From Embleya sp045207655 (GTDB taxonomy: Bacteria; Actinomycetota; Actinomycetes; Streptomycetales; Streptomycetaceae), in contig NZ_CP108784.1 in assembly GCF_045207655.1 (NCBI RefSeq), positions 2,790,001 to 2,854,000 of the forward strand: DNA of 64,000 bases, written 5' to 3'. Below the pieces are notes generated by a model. The model was not told where the DNA came from and made no database searches. It was given only the letters and a program-made list of their open reading frames with translations. Positions 51,741 to 61,838 of the stretch are shown piece by piece. Within the stretch, counting starts at the first letter, position 1. Each line of letters starts with the position of its first letter. The translations under genes and the position numbers were made by a program.

Positions 51741-52918
51741 GGATCCCCGGGACCCCGCCGGCCCCGGGCGCGCCGCCACCGTCGGATGAGCGGACCCGGG
51801 CCACGCCGGGGCCGGGTCTCGTCCGGCGTCAGGTGGTGCTCGGGGATCTCGTAGCGGTGCAGGTAGCCGCCCACGAAGGCCTGTCCGGTGGCCGCGATCG
51901 GGATCGCGATCAGCGCGCCCACCACGCCCAGCAGCGCGGCGCCGGCGATCACCGCGCCGAACGCGACCGCCGGGTGGATCTCCACCGTGCGCGCGGTGAT
52001 CCGCGGGTGCAGCAGATAGTTCTCCAACTGCTGGTACGCGGTGGCGAACGCCACCACCCACACCGCGGTCAACGGGCTCACCGTCAGCGCGATCAGCGCG
52101 GGCAGCACGATCGCGATGTAGGTGCCCACGGTCGGTACGAACTGCGAGATCAAGCCGACCCACAGCGCCAGCGGGACCGCGTACGGCAGGTCGAGCACGA
52201 AGAAGGCGAGGTAGTGCGCGAACGCCGAGATCAGCGCGAGCGCCGCCCGCGAGTACAGGTACCCGCCGGTCTTGTCGATCGCGATCTCCCACCCGCGCAA
52301 CACCTCGGCCTGCCTCTCCGGCGGCAGCAGCGAACACACCGCACGGCGCATCCGCGGCCCCTCGGCGGTGAAGTAGAAGGTGAACAGCGCGATGGTGAAC
52401 AACTCGAACAGGCCGGCCACGATCTTGGCGGACAGACCGAGCGCGTTGTTCGCCACCCGCTCGGCATAACCCTGGACGGTGTCGGAGTTTTTGAAGATGT
52501 CGCCCTGGATCTTCTCCACGGTCAGGTCGGTGTCGAAGGTGCGGTTCACCCACGCGACCAGGTCGTCGAGATAGTCGGGCAGGTGCCGCGCGAACGCGAC
52601 CACCTGGTCCACCAGCAGCGAGCCCACCACCGCCAGGAAGCCGGCGCAGGCCAGGAAGACCACCACGAACGCGATGCCGGTGGCCACGCCGCGCCGCATC
52701 CCGCGCCGGGCCATCCGGTCCACCGCCGGCTCGAAGGCGAGTGCGAGGAAGAACGCGAGCAGCAGGTCGATCAGCAGCGAGCGCAGGTGGGCCAGCGTCC
52801 AGCCGAGCAGCCGGAAGCCCGCGATCATCACCAGGATCATGAACACGGCCCGCGGCAACCACGGCGGCATGCGATCACGCGACCCGACCCGTGTGGTGGG
52901 GGTGTCGGGTGTGCTCAC
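51713..52918 (-). CDS. AI-2E family transporter-like membrane protein
   Basis: 401 residues, eight predicted spans. The layout has two N-terminal spans with LLIDLLLAFFLALAFEPAVDRMARRGMRRGVATGI, a long periplasmic loop with NRTFDTDLTVEKIQGDIF, and a conserved C-terminal core PYAVPLALWVGLISQFVPTVGTYIAIVLPALIAL to YQQLENYLLHPRI. The family exports small molecules, or exchanges Na/H in some members; the autoinducer role is not general. GTG 52918 follows GGGAG. Confidence 0.93.
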   Translation of the reverse strand: MSTPDTPTTRVGSRDRMPPWLPRAVFMILVMIAGFRLLGWTLAHLRSLLIDLLLAFFLALAFEPAVDRMARRGMRRGVATGIAFVVVFLACAGFLAVVGSLLVDQVVAFARHLPDYLDDLVAWVNRTFDTDLTVEKIQGDIFKNSDTVQGYAERVANNALGLSAKIVAGLFELFTIALFTFYFTAEGPRMRRAVCSLLPPERQAEVLRGWEIAIDKTGGYLYSRAALALISAFAHYLAFFVLDLPYAVPLALWVGLISQFVPTVGTYIAIVLPALIALTVSPLTAVWVVAFATAYQQLENYLLHPRITARTVEIHPAVAFGAVIAGAALLGVVGALIAIPIAATGQAFVGGYLHRYEIPEHHLTPDETRPRRGPGPLIRRWRRARGRRGPGDPQDQKRNNR

Positions 52919-53032
52919 ATGGGCTCCCTGTGCTCTTCCGCACCACTGTGTCGTAATGCGCATCCGGTGACAGGAAGAGACTAGAGCGTCACGTTATGTC
53001 CATTTGGGCATGTCGGGGAGCCGCCCGTCGGT

Positions 53033-53230
53033 TCAGGCCCGTTTGGTCGTCGGCAGGTCCATCGAGACGCACACGCCGCGCCAGACGTCCTTGGCCTCGA
53101 TGCCCGCGGCCAGCGCCTCGTGCACGGTCCGCCCACCCAGCTCGGACATCACGTGGTCGCGGGCGAAGGACTCGGCGTACGAGTCGCCGAAGTGGGCGCG
53201 CATGCGTCGCCAGAAGTCGGTGAGTCCCAT
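53033..53230 (-). CDS. DUF3046 family protein
   Basis: 65 residues, MGLTDFWRRMRAHFGDSYAESFARDHVMSELGGRTVHEALAAG to LPTTKRA. This is the full DUF3046 pattern (W-MxxxFGxxYAxSxAxDxVLxxLGxRTxxEAL), a small actinobacterial family of unknown function often near recA/recX or lhr. The gene is divergent from lhr, 89 bp apart, matching that arrangement. Confidence 0.92.
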   Translation of the reverse strand: MGLTDFWRRMRAHFGDSYAESFARDHVMSELGGRTVHEALAAGIEAKDVWRGVCVSMDLPTTKRA

Positions 53231-53319
53231 GCGACCAGTATCGCGGTCGCGCCGCGTCCCCCTGTCGCCCGCTTGTCGTCCGCCGCGAATGTCGGAGCCA
53301 CGCGGCACCATGGGGAGTT

Positions 53320-56300
53320 ATGCCACACGACGATCCCGCCTCGGCCCTGGCCGGCTTCTCCCTCGCCACCCGGGAGTGGTTCACCGGCGCCTTCCACGCG
53401 CCGACCCGGGCCCAGGAGGGCGCCTGGCGCGCCATCGCCGAGGACAAGGACGCGCTGGTGGTCGCGCCCACCGGATCCGGCAAGACCCTCGCGGCGTTCC
53501 TGTCCGCGCTGGATCGGCTCGCCGCCGAACCGGTGCCGGCCGACCCGCGCCGGCGCTGTCGGGTGTTGTACATCTCGCCGCTCAAGGCGCTCGCGGTCGA
53601 CGTCGAGCGCAACCTGCGCAGCCCGCTCACCGGCATCCGGCAGGCGTGCGTACGCCTGGGTCTGCCCGAGCCCGAGGTCACCGTGGGAGTGCGCTCCGGC
53701 GACACCCCGGCGGCCGATCGACGCCGGTTCGCGACCAAGCCGCCGGACATCCTGATCACCACGCCCGAGTCGTTGTTCCTGATCCTCACCTCGCAGGCCC
53801 GCGAGGCGCTGCGCGGGGTGGACACGGTGATCGTGGACGAGGTGCACGCGGTCGCCGGCACCAAGCGCGGCGCGCACCTGGCGCTGAGCCTGGAGCGGCT
53901 GGACGAACTCCTGGAGCGGCCCGCGCGCCGGATCGGCCTGTCCGCGACCGTGCGCCCGGTCGACGAGGTGGCCCGCTGGCTGCGCTCGACCGGCGACGTG
54001 CGCGTGGTCCAGCCGCCGGCCGCCAAGACGTTCGAGCTCTCGGTCGTGGTCCCGGTCGAGGACATGAGCGAGCTCGGCGGCGGCACCGGCGAGTTCGACG
54101 AGGCCGGCAACGAGCGCAAGGCCTCGGTGTGGCCGCACGTCGAGGAACGCATCGTCGACCTGATCCAGGCGCACCGCTCGACCATCGTGTTCGCCAACTC
54201 GCGCCGGCTGGCCGAGCGGCTGTGCGGCCGCCTGAACGAGATCGCCTACGAGCGCGCCACCGGCGAGAAGCTGCCCGAGGACGCGTCGCCGGCCGAGCTG
54301 ATGGCGCAGGCGGGCAGCAGCCGAGGCGCGCCCGCGCTGCTGGCGCGCGCCCACCACGGCTCGGTGTCCAAGGAGCAGCGGGCCCAGGTCGAGGAGGACC
54401 TCAAGGCGGGCAGGCTGCCCGCCGTGGTGGCCACCTCGAGCCTGGAACTGGGCATCGACATGGGCGCGGTGGACCTGGTCGTCCAGGTCGAGTCGCCGCC
54501 CTCGGTGGCCTCCGGCCTACAGCGGGTGGGACGGGCCGGCCACCAGGTGGGCGCGATCTCCCGAGGCGTGATCTTTCCCAAGTTCCGCGGCGACCTGGTG
54601 CAGACCGCGGTGGTCACCGAGCGCATGCGCGAGGGCGCGATCGAGTCGGTGCGCGGGCCGCGCAATCCGCTGGACGTGCTCGCGCAGCAGATCGTCTCGA
54701 TGGTGTCGATCGAGGACCGGGACGTGGACGCGCTGCTCGCGCTGATCCGCCGGGCCGCGCCGTTCACCGCCCTGCCCGCGTCGGCCTACGAGGCGACGCT
54801 GGACATGCTCGCCGGCCGCTACCCCTCGGACGCGTTCGCCGAACTGCGCCCGCGCATCGTGTGGGACCGGGTGGGCGGGGTGCTGTCCGCCCGCCCGGGC
54901 GCGCAGCGGCTCGCCGTCACCTCGGGTGGCACCATCCCCGACCGGGGCCTGTTCGGCGTGTTCCTGGTCGCGGGCGACGCGAAGTCGCGGGTCGGCGAGC
55001 TGGACGAGGAGATGGTCTACGAGTCGCGCGTGGGCGACGTGTTCACGCTGGGCACGTCGTCGTGGCGGATCGAGGACATCACCCACGACAAGGTGCTGGT
55101 CTCGCCCGCCCCCGGGGTGCCGGGCAAGCTGCCGTTCTGGCACGGCGACGCGCTCGGACGGCCGGTGGAACTGGGCCGGGCGCTGGGCGCGTTCGTCCGC
55201 GAGGTGGGCGCGCTGCCGGCGGACCGGGCCCGCGAACGGGTGGCCGCCGCGGGCCTGGACCCGTGGGCGGTGGACAACCTGCTCGGCTACCTGGGCGAGC
55301 AGCGCGAGGCGTGCGGCCACATCCCCGACGACCGCACCATCGTGGTCGAGCGCTTCCGCGACGAGCTGGGCGACTGGCGGGTGGTGGTGCACTCGCCGTT
55401 CGGCGCCCAGGTGCACGCGCCCTGGGCGCTGGCCATCTCGGCCCGGCTGCGCGAGCGCACCGGTCTGGACGTGCAGACCATGCACGGCGACGACGGGATC
55501 GTGCTGCGGCTGCCGGACACCGGCATGCCCTTCGGTGAGCAGTCCTTCGGCGAGGAGCCCGACGATCTCGCCGCGGGTGCCCTGCCGCCGGACTTCGCGC
55601 TCTTCGAGGAGGCCGAGGTGGAGCCGCTGGTGACCGCCGAGGTCGGCGGATCGGCGCTGTTCGCGTCCCGCTTTCGCGAGTGCGCGGCCCGCGCGCTGCT
55701 GCTGCCGCGCCGGATGCCGGGCCGGCGCACCCCACTGTGGCAACAGCGCCAACGCTCGGCCCAACTGCTCGCGGTGGCCAGTGAGTACGGCTCGTTCCCG
55801 ATCGTCCTGGAGACGATGCGCGAGTGCCTCCAGGACGTGTTCGACGTGCCCGGCCTGACCGGCCTGATGCGCGACATCGCCACCCGCGCGGTGCGCATCG
55901 TCGAGGTCACCACCACCGAGCCCTCGCCGTTCGCCCGCTCACTGCTGTTCGGCTACGTCGCGCAGTTCATGTACGAGGGCGACTCGCCGCTCGCCGAACG
56001 GCGGGCGGCGGCGCTCGCGCTCGACTCACGGCTGTTGGCCGAGCTGCTCGGCCAGGCCGAGCTGCGCGAACTGCTCGACCCGCAGGTGCTGGCGCGCACC
56101 GAGGCCGAGTTGCAACGGCTGGCCGAGGATCGCCGGGTGCGCGACGCCGAGGGCGTCGCCGATCTGCTGCGGCTGCTCGGGCCGCTGACCACCGCCGAGG
56201 TCGCGGCACGTGCCACGGGCGCCTTCGAGAGCGATTGGCTGACCGGCCTGGAGGATGCGCGTCGGGTGATCCGGGTGCGGATCGCGGGCGAGGAGCGCTG

Positions 56301-57939
56301 GGCCGGCATCGAGGACGCGGGCCGGCTGCGGGACGCGCTGGGCACTCCCCTGCCGGTCGGCGTCCCCGAGGCGTTCACCGAGCCGGTCAAGGATCCGCTG
56401 GGCGACCTGCTGGCCCGGCACGCCCGCACGCACGGCCCGTTCCGGGCGGGCGAGGCCGCCGCCCGCTTCGGTCTGGGCGTCGCGGTGACCACGGGCACGC
56501 TGGAGCGGCTGGCCGCGGGCGGGCAGGTGGTCTCCGGCGAGTTCCGCCCCGGTGGATCCGGCCTGGAGTGGTGCGGCGCGGAGGTGCTGCGGATGTTGCG
56601 CCGGCGCTCGCTGGCGGCGCTGCGGCACGAGGTCGAACCGGTGCCGCCGGTCGCGCTGGCCCGGTTCCTGACCGCGTGGCAGGGCGTCGGCGCGAGCGGG
56701 GTGCGCGGCCCGGACGGCCTGGTTCGGGTGATCGAGCAGCTCCAGGCCGCGAGCGTGCCGGCTTCGGCGCTGGAGAAGCTGGTGCTGCCCTCGCGCGTGG
56801 TCGACTACCACCCGGCGATGCTGGACGAGTTGTGCGCGGCCGGCGAGGTGGTGTGGGCCGGACACGGCGCGCTGCCCGGCAAGGACGGTTGGCTCTCGCT
56901 CTGCCTCGCGGACGCCGCGCCCTACCTGCTCCCGCCGCCGGTGCCGCTGGAGACGACATCGCTGCACACCGCGATCCTGGCCGCGCTGTCCGGCGGCTAC
57001 GCGCTGTTCTTCCGGCAGTTGACCGAGCGGCTGGAACTGCCGGCTCCGGCGTCCGAGGCGGCGATCGCCGAGGCGCTGTGGGATCTGGTGTGGTCCGGGC
57101 GGGTCACCGGTGACACGCTCACCCCGCTGCGCGCGCTGCTCGGCTCCGGGCGCACGTCCGGCTCCACCGCGCATCGCGCCCGGCGGGCGACCCCGCGCGG
57201 GCGGTACGCGGGACTGAGTCGGGGTCGTCCGGTCGCGTCCGGGCGCACCGGGCCGCCCACCGTGGCCGGCCGCTGGTCGCTGGCCCCGGCGCCCGAGCCC
57301 GACCCGACCCGGCGCGCCCACGCGCTGGCCGAGACGCTGCTCGACCGGCACGGCGTGGTCACCCGCGGCGCGGTGGTCGCCGAGGGCAGCCCCGGCGGGT
57401 TCGCCGCGGCCTACAAGGTGCTGAGTGTGTTCGAGGACGGCGGCCGGGTCCGCCGGGGCTACTTCGTGGAGGGCCTGGGCGCCGCCCAGTTCGCCGCCGA
57501 CGGCGCGGTGGACCGGCTGCGCGCGCTCCAGAGCGCGAGCGAGCGTCGCGAGCCGCACGAACTGCCCGGCGCGGTGGTGCTGGCCGCCGCCGACCCGGCC
57601 AATCCCTACGGTGCCGCGCTGGCGTGGCCGGACCGTCCCGGCGAGACCGGCGGCGGCCACCGCCCGGGCCGCAAGGCGGGCGCGCTGGTGGTCCTGCTCG
57701 ACGGGGAACCGATCCTGTACATCGAGCGCGGCGGGCGCACGTTGTTGTCCTGGACCGACGACCCGGACCGGGTCGGCCCGGCCGCCGAGGCGCTGGCCCA
57801 CGCGGTGCGCGCGGGCGCGCTGGGCAAGCTGACGGTGGAGCGGGCCGACGGCGCCGAGGTACTCACCTCCTCGCTCGGCAAGGCGCTGGAGGCGGCCGGG
57901 TTCCATGCCACCCCCAGGGGTCTGCGCCTGCGAGGGTGA
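53320..57939 (+). CDS. lhr: Long-form ATP-dependent helicase Lhr
   Basis: 1539 residues, the full-length Lhr found in actinobacteria. Superfamily-2 motifs: APTGSGKT (49-56), SPLKALAVDVERNL, TPESL, VDEVHAVAGTKRGAHLALSLERL (D173EVH), SATVRP, FANSRRLAERL, and SSLELGIDMGAVDLVVQVESPPSVASGLQRVGRAGH. The Lhr winged-helix and beta-barrel module follows at about 450-850, and a long C-terminal tail (about 860-1539) as in mycobacterial Lhr. It moves 3' to 5' and anneals or unwinds RNA-DNA hybrids during repair. The ATG lacks a strong ribosome binding site. Confidence 0.96.
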   Translation: MPHDDPASALAGFSLATREWFTGAFHAPTRAQEGAWRAIAEDKDALVVAPTGSGKTLAAFLSALDRLAAEPVPADPRRRCRVLYISPLKALAVDVERNLRSPLTGIRQACVRLGLPEPEVTVGVRSGDTPAADRRRFATKPPDILITTPESLFLILTSQAREALRGVDTVIVDEVHAVAGTKRGAHLALSLERLDELLERPARRIGLSATVRPVDEVARWLRSTGDVRVVQPPAAKTFELSVVVPVEDMSELGGGTGEFDEAGNERKASVWPHVEERIVDLIQAHRSTIVFANSRRLAERLCGRLNEIAYERATGEKLPEDASPAELMAQAGSSRGAPALLARAHHGSVSKEQRAQVEEDLKAGRLPAVVATSSLELGIDMGAVDLVVQVESPPSVASGLQRVGRAGHQVGAISRGVIFPKFRGDLVQTAVVTERMREGAIESVRGPRNPLDVLAQQIVSMVSIEDRDVDALLALIRRAAPFTALPASAYEATLDMLAGRYPSDAFAELRPRIVWDRVGGVLSARPGAQRLAVTSGGTIPDRGLFGVFLVAGDAKSRVGELDEEMVYESRVGDVFTLGTSSWRIEDITHDKVLVSPAPGVPGKLPFWHGDALGRPVELGRALGAFVREVGALPADRARERVAAAGLDPWAVDNLLGYLGEQREACGHIPDDRTIVVERFRDELGDWRVVVHSPFGAQVHAPWALAISARLRERTGLDVQTMHGDDGIVLRLPDTGMPFGEQSFGEEPDDLAAGALPPDFALFEEAEVEPLVTAEVGGSALFASRFRECAARALLLPRRMPGRRTPLWQQRQRSAQLLAVASEYGSFPIVLETMRECLQDVFDVPGLTGLMRDIATRAVRIVEVTTTEPSPFARSLLFGYVAQFMYEGDSPLAERRAAALALDSRLLAELLGQAELRELLDPQVLARTEAELQRLAEDRRVRDAEGVADLLRLLGPLTTAEVAARATGAFESDWLTGLEDARRVIRVRIAGEERWAGIEDAGRLRDALGTPLPVGVPEAFTEPVKDPLGDLLARHARTHGPFRAGEAAARFGLGVAVTTGTLERLAAGGQVVSGEFRPGGSGLEWCGAEVLRMLRRRSLAALRHEVEPVPPVALARFLTAWQGVGASGVRGPDGLVRVIEQLQAASVPASALEKLVLPSRVVDYHPAMLDELCAAGEVVWAGHGALPGKDGWLSLCLADAAPYLLPPPVPLETTSLHTAILAALSGGYALFFRQLTERLELPAPASEAAIAEALWDLVWSGRVTGDTLTPLRALLGSGRTSGSTAHRARRATPRGRYAGLSRGRPVASGRTGPPTVAGRWSLAPAPEPDPTRRAHALAETLLDRHGVVTRGAVVAEGSPGGFAAAYKVLSVFEDGGRVRRGYFVEGLGAAQFAADGAVDRLRALQSASERREPHELPGAVVLAAADPANPYGAALAWPDRPGETGGGHRPGRKAGALVVLLDGEPILYIERGGRTLLSWTDDPDRVGPAAEALAHAVRAGALGKLTVERADGAEVLTSSLGKALEAAGFHATPRGLRLRG

Positions 57940-58273
57940 CACCGTTTCGTTACACGAGCGCCCGGTCCGCGAAACACCCCGGTCATGTACGTCCAGCAGG
58001 ATCGTGGTCACGGAAGGCGACGCGGGGAGCGATCCCGGTGACGCCGACCGGCACCATCCGCCCGTGGCGACCCTGCACGCGTCACGGTCGGAAGCACATG
58101 GATCCGGCGTCGCGAACGTGTTCCTGGCCGCGCGCTCGCGACGTCGGTCCCTGTGCGGCATTGCCCGCGGCGCCGCGACCCCCGGGGTTCGGCCGCACCG
58201 ACGGGTCCGGGGGGACTCGGAAGGCCGGCCCCGGGCTCGGCTCGGCCCGCCGCCCGTCCGGGACAATGGTGGG
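57940..58273. other. Intergenic region lhr-nei
   Basis: 334 bp without an ORF of convincing composition. No hairpin with a T tract was seen, and no palindrome stands out. The nei-type gene presumably uses a promoter here. Confidence 0.4.
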
Positions 58274-59107
58274 GTGCCCGAAGGCGACAGCGTGTATCAG
58301 GTGGCGCGGCGGCTGCGCGCGGCCCTCGTGGACCACCTACTGACCGTGACCGACTTCCGCGTGCCGGCCCTGGCGACCGTGGATCTGACCGGGCGCTCGG
58401 TCCTGGCGGTGGTCCCGCGCGGCAAGCACCTGCTGACCCGGATCGAGGGCGGCCTCACGCTGCACACCCATCTGCGAATGGACGGCAGGTGGGAGATCCA
58501 ACCCACCGGCCCGCGCCCGCTCCCCCGGCCCTGGCACGCGATCCGCCTGGTGCTGGCCAACGCGGGACAGACCGCCGTCGGATTGCGGATGCCCGTGGTC
58601 GAACTGCTGCGCACCGCCGAGGAGGCGACCGCGGTCGGCCGGCTGGGTCCGGATCTGCTCGGCCCGGACTGGGATCCGGTCGAGGCCGCGCGCCGACTGG
58701 CCGAGCGCCCGAACCGGCCGATCGGCGAGGCGCTCCTGGACCAGCGCAACCTGGCCGGGATCGGCAACGTGTACCGGGCCGAGCTGTGCTTCCTGCGCGG
58801 CATCACCCCCTGGACCCCGGTCGCGGCGGCCGGCGACCCGCACGCGTGGGTCGCCCTGGCGCACCGCCTGCTGTACGCCAATCGCGACCGGATCGGGCAC
58901 GTCACCACCGGCGACACCCGACCGGGCCGGCGGCACTGGGTCTACGGGCGCGGCGGTCGCCCGTGCGCGCGCTGCGGCACCTCGATCCGGCGAGCGGACC
59001 TGGGCGACCCGCCGCGGGTCGCGTTCTGGTGCCCGCGCTGCCAGGTGTCACCCGATGGGAGTACACCCGGTGACCGACGCCCGGGCGGTTCGTCGTACAG
59101 GGCATGA
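58274..59107 (+). CDS. nei: Fpg/Nei-family DNA glycosylase/AP lyase (Nei2-like)
   Basis: 277 residues. After Met removal Pro2-Glu3 (PEGDSVYQVARRLRAAL) form the catalytic site, and K in PRGKHLLTRI is the family lysine. The helix-two-turn-helix is at PIGEALLDQRNLAGIGNVYRAELCFLRGI. The zinc finger CARCGTSIRRADLG to WCPRCQ closes the protein. It removes oxidised bases, likely pyrimidines. GTG 58274 directly encodes the processed start. The stop overlaps the lipoprotein start (ATGA). Confidence 0.95.
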   Translation: MPEGDSVYQVARRLRAALVDHLLTVTDFRVPALATVDLTGRSVLAVVPRGKHLLTRIEGGLTLHTHLRMDGRWEIQPTGPRPLPRPWHAIRLVLANAGQTAVGLRMPVVELLRTAEEATAVGRLGPDLLGPDWDPVEAARRLAERPNRPIGEALLDQRNLAGIGNVYRAELCFLRGITPWTPVAAAGDPHAWVALAHRLLYANRDRIGHVTTGDTRPGRRHWVYGRGGRPCARCGTSIRRADLGDPPRVAFWCPRCQVSPDGSTPGDRRPGGSSYRA

Positions 59108-59589
59108 GCCCGCCCCGGATCGTGCCCGCCCTGGTGTTGCCCGTCCTGCTCGTGGCCGCGGCCGGCTGCACCTCGGTGTCCGCGCCGACCCCGTCGCCGC
59201 GCCCGGCGCACCCGGCCGCGACCGCCGCCGCCCCGTTCGCGCCCGTGCCGGAACCGACTCCCGCCGCCGAGGTCTCCGCGTTCGCGGCGGAGCCGGAACC
59301 GGCGATCACGGCGATGGCGGGCGGCTCGGCCCAGTCCGAGATGCCCGAGCCGGCCGGCCCGACCGCGACCGGGCAGGATCCGGATCCGGATCCGCCGCCC
59401 CCGTCCCGGACCACCCGCCCGCGCCCGCGGGCCGACACGGGCGAGGCCCGGCCGGCCCGCACGAGTGCGCCGACCGGGCGCTCGAACCGGGTCGAGAGCG
59501 ACCCGTGCGACGCCCTCGCAGCGGCCGGCGTGTTCCCCCGCGGCGGTGCCACGCACCGCTGGTGCCACCGGCAGGAGGGTCGGCGGTGA
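59104..59589 (+). CDS. Pro/Ala-rich lipoprotein
   Basis: 161 residues. The N-terminus MSPPRIVPALVLPVLLVAAAGC is a lipoprotein signal with a lipobox ending at C22. The remainder is Pro/Ala/Thr/Glu-rich and probably extended, ending in a short segment with two cysteines (DPCDALAAAGVFPRG and HRWCHRQ). The ATG overlaps the nei stop as ATGA, so they are co-translated. Function unknown. Confidence 0.75.
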   Translation: MSPPRIVPALVLPVLLVAAAGCTSVSAPTPSPRPAHPAATAAAPFAPVPEPTPAAEVSAFAAEPEPAITAMAGGSAQSEMPEPAGPTATGQDPDPDPPPPSRTTRPRPRADTGEARPARTSAPTGRSNRVESDPCDALAAAGVFPRGGATHRWCHRQEGRR

Positions 59590-59682
59590 CACCGATCTCG
59601 TTGCCCCACGCCTTTATTGACTGTTCGTCAGATGGCTCGTACGGTCGGCGCGCTGTGCACGCCTAGCGCCGGGAGGCCAACC

Positions 59683-60480
59683 GTGTTTCGTGAAGCCCTC
59701 GATCTGACCGGCCGGGTCGCCGTGGTCACCGGCGCGGCCTCGGGCATCGGCCGCTCCAGCGCCGAGGTGCTGGCCGACCTGGGCGCGACCGTGGTCTGCG
59801 CGGACATCCACGAGGCCGGGGCACAGGAGACCGCGAAGGCGATCGTGGCCGCCGGCGGCGCCGCGACCGCCGCCGCCGTGGACACCTCCGATGCCGCCCG
59901 GGTGGACGCGCTGATCGGCGACGCGGTGGCCGCGCACGGCCGGCTCGACGTGCTCGCCAACATCGCCGGGGTGATGCACTCGAGCACGGTGATCGAGACC
60001 GAGGAGGCCGACCTCGACCGGGTCCTCGCGATCAACTTCAAGGGTGTCTTCTTCGGCTGCCGGGCCGCGGCGCGCGTGATGACCGCGCAGGGCTTCGGCA
60101 GCATCGTCAACATGGCCTCCGGCGCCGTGGACACCGCGACCTCGGGCCTGCTGTGCTACGGCGCGGCCAAGGCCGCGGTCGTGCAGTTGACCAAGACCCT
60201 GGCCACCGAGGTCGGTCCCAGCGGCGTGCGGGTCAACGCGGTCGCCCCGGGCTGGATCGTCACCGGGATGACCGGCCGGCACTGGACCGACGCGGACGGC
60301 AACGAGGACGAGGAGCGCAAGGCCGCCGTGGCCGCGCCGATGGCCCGGATGGCCCCGCTGCGCACGGTCGGCGAGCCCACCGACATCTCCTACGCGGTGG
60401 CCTATCTCGCCTCGGACGCCGCCAGGTTCGTCACCGGCCAGATCCTGCGCCCCAACGGCGGCATCGCGATGCCCTGGTAG
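59683..60480 (+). CDS. SDR family oxidoreductase
   Basis: 265 residues of classical SDR layout: VAVVTGAASGIGRSSAEVLADLG (TGxxxGIG), D in VCADIHEAG for NAD preference, NIAGVM, Ser in VNMASGAVDTATSGL, catalytic YGAAK, and VNAVAPGWI. GTG 59683 is preferred because GGGAGG lies six bases upstream; the open frame to 59617 has no good start. Substrate unknown. Confidence 0.93.
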   Translation: MFREALDLTGRVAVVTGAASGIGRSSAEVLADLGATVVCADIHEAGAQETAKAIVAAGGAATAAAVDTSDAARVDALIGDAVAAHGRLDVLANIAGVMHSSTVIETEEADLDRVLAINFKGVFFGCRAAARVMTAQGFGSIVNMASGAVDTATSGLLCYGAAKAAVVQLTKTLATEVGPSGVRVNAVAPGWIVTGMTGRHWTDADGNEDEERKAAVAAPMARMAPLRTVGEPTDISYAVAYLASDAARFVTGQILRPNGGIAMPW

Positions 60481-60548
60481 ACCACGACCCGAACCGTCAC
60501 CCGCCCGACCCGCCATCCCGCGCCCGCACCGTCCGCGCTCATGCCGAA

Positions 60549-60578
60549 GCCCCGCCTCCCACGATCGGGAGACGGGGC
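60549..60578. terminator. Hairpin terminator between convergent SDR and dps
   Basis: 12-bp stem (60549-60560 with 60567-60578) with one mismatch and a 6-nt loop. Confidence 0.6.
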
Positions 60579-60594
60579 CGGGGCTGCGCCTCGC

Positions 60595-61068
60595 TCAGGC
60601 CTGGTTCTCGGCCTGGAACATCCAGCTCATCTTCTCGAGATCCGCGGCGATCGTGATGAACAGGTCCTGGCTGACCGGGTCCGGTTCCTCGGTGGCCGCG
60701 ATCCGCTCGCGCATGCGCTCGATCACCGCGCCGTACACACCGACGAAGTAGGCGACGACGTCGGCGTCCTTGATCCAGCCGGAGTCGGGCTGCGGGACAC
60801 CGCTGCCCGCCGTGATGGTCGCCGCCCGGCCGTCCGGGTTGTACCCGATCGCCGAGGCGCGCTCCGCGACGGTGTCCGCGAAGGCGCGCGCCGAGGCGAC
60901 CACCTCGTCCAGCTGGAGGTGGATCGAGCGGAAGCGCGGGCCCACCACGTTCCAGTGGGTCTGCTTGGCGACCAGCGAGAGATCTATCAGGTCGACGAGG
61001 GCACCCTGAAGCGCCTCGCCGGTGATCTTGCGCGCATCGTCGGACAGGGGGCTCTTGACGACGACCAT
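60595..61068 (-). CDS. dps: Dps-family ferritin-like DNA-protection protein
   Basis: 157 residues, four-helix ferritin-like. The inter-subunit ferroxidase site is present as KQTHWNVVGPRFRSIHLQLDE (His, His, Asp, Glu). It oxidises iron with peroxide and binds DNA in stationary phase. N-terminal residues are short with one Lys pair. ATG 61068 has GAGGAG at about ten bases. Sits next to clgR, both on the minus strand. Confidence 0.94.
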   Translation of the reverse strand: MVVVKSPLSDDARKITGEALQGALVDLIDLSLVAKQTHWNVVGPRFRSIHLQLDEVVASARAFADTVAERASAIGYNPDGRAATITAGSGVPQPDSGWIKDADVVAYFVGVYGAVIERMRERIAATEEPDPVSQDLFITIAADLEKMSWMFQAENQA

Positions 61069-61201
61069 GGTGCTACGACTCCTCGGGGTTGGTGTCGATT
61101 CGACCACCGGGCCGGGGGACCCGGTGCACACGACACCGGATGCCCCGATTCGGCCGATCGATGCTCCCGAGTGGGAAAGACCACACCACGGGTCGTCGAG
61201 G

Positions 61202-61594
61202 TCAGGCCGCCACCACCACGCTCACCGCGTTGTCGGCGGAGATCGGGCCCGTGCCCGACGACCGGTCGTTGTTCTGACGTTCCGCGGCGGCGCGCTCGTT
61301 CGGCGTGAAGCCGGCACCGACCGGTTCCAGGACCGGACGCATCGCCTCGGCCGAGGCCAGCTCGGCGAGGGCCAGCTCGTCGCTGACCTCCCGCATGAGC
61401 ACGGACATGCGCACGTCCAGCGCGTCGCAGATCGCGGCGAGCAGTTCGGACGAGGCTTCCTTTTGGCCGCGCTCGACCTCGGACAGGTAGCCAAGGGATA
61501 CCCGGGCTGAGGACGACACCTCGCGCAGGGTGCGACCCTGACGCTGGCGCTGGCGCCGCAGCACGTCACCCAGCAGGCGACGGAGCAGGATCAT
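61202..61594 (-). CDS. clgR: ClgR-type transcriptional activator (XRE)
   Basis: 130 residues. MILLRRLLGDVLRRQRQRQGRTLREVSSSARVSLGYLSEVERGQKEASSELLAAICDALDVRMSVLMREVSDELAL matches actinobacterial ClgR almost residue for residue in the HTH. ClgR activates clpP1, lon and related stress genes. The C-terminus ends SVVVAA, and an Ala-Ala end targets streptomycete ClgR for ClpP degradation, so feedback control is expected. Location between cinA and dps is the usual one. Confidence 0.93.
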   Translation of the reverse strand: MILLRRLLGDVLRRQRQRQGRTLREVSSSARVSLGYLSEVERGQKEASSELLAAICDALDVRMSVLMREVSDELALAELASAEAMRPVLEPVGAGFTPNERAAAERQNNDRSSGTGPISADNAVSVVVAA

Positions 61595-61838
61595 CGGTCG
61601 CTCCCTCCTAGGGCGGCTCGGGGGGTCACAGCCCCACCGTACCTGCCCGACCGCGCGGGTGTGCCCGCCTTACGGTCCTGTTCACTCAGGGCGTGGAACC
61701 TTGACGGCGGGGGTGTCCAGGGTCCATGGGGTTTCCGGCCCACTCCCACCTCGATTCGCAGCACGTCGTTGCACAGCCTTCCGCGTGTCCCGCGCATTCC
61801 CGACCGGAGCACTCTCCCCGGCCGACCGGGGAGCCCGG

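Noticed and set aside
53149..54357. Minus-strand 402-codon frame overlapping lhr
   Set aside because: Antisense shadow; the plus frame has all SF2 helicase motifs and the neighbouring DUF3046 gene has its own start at 53230.
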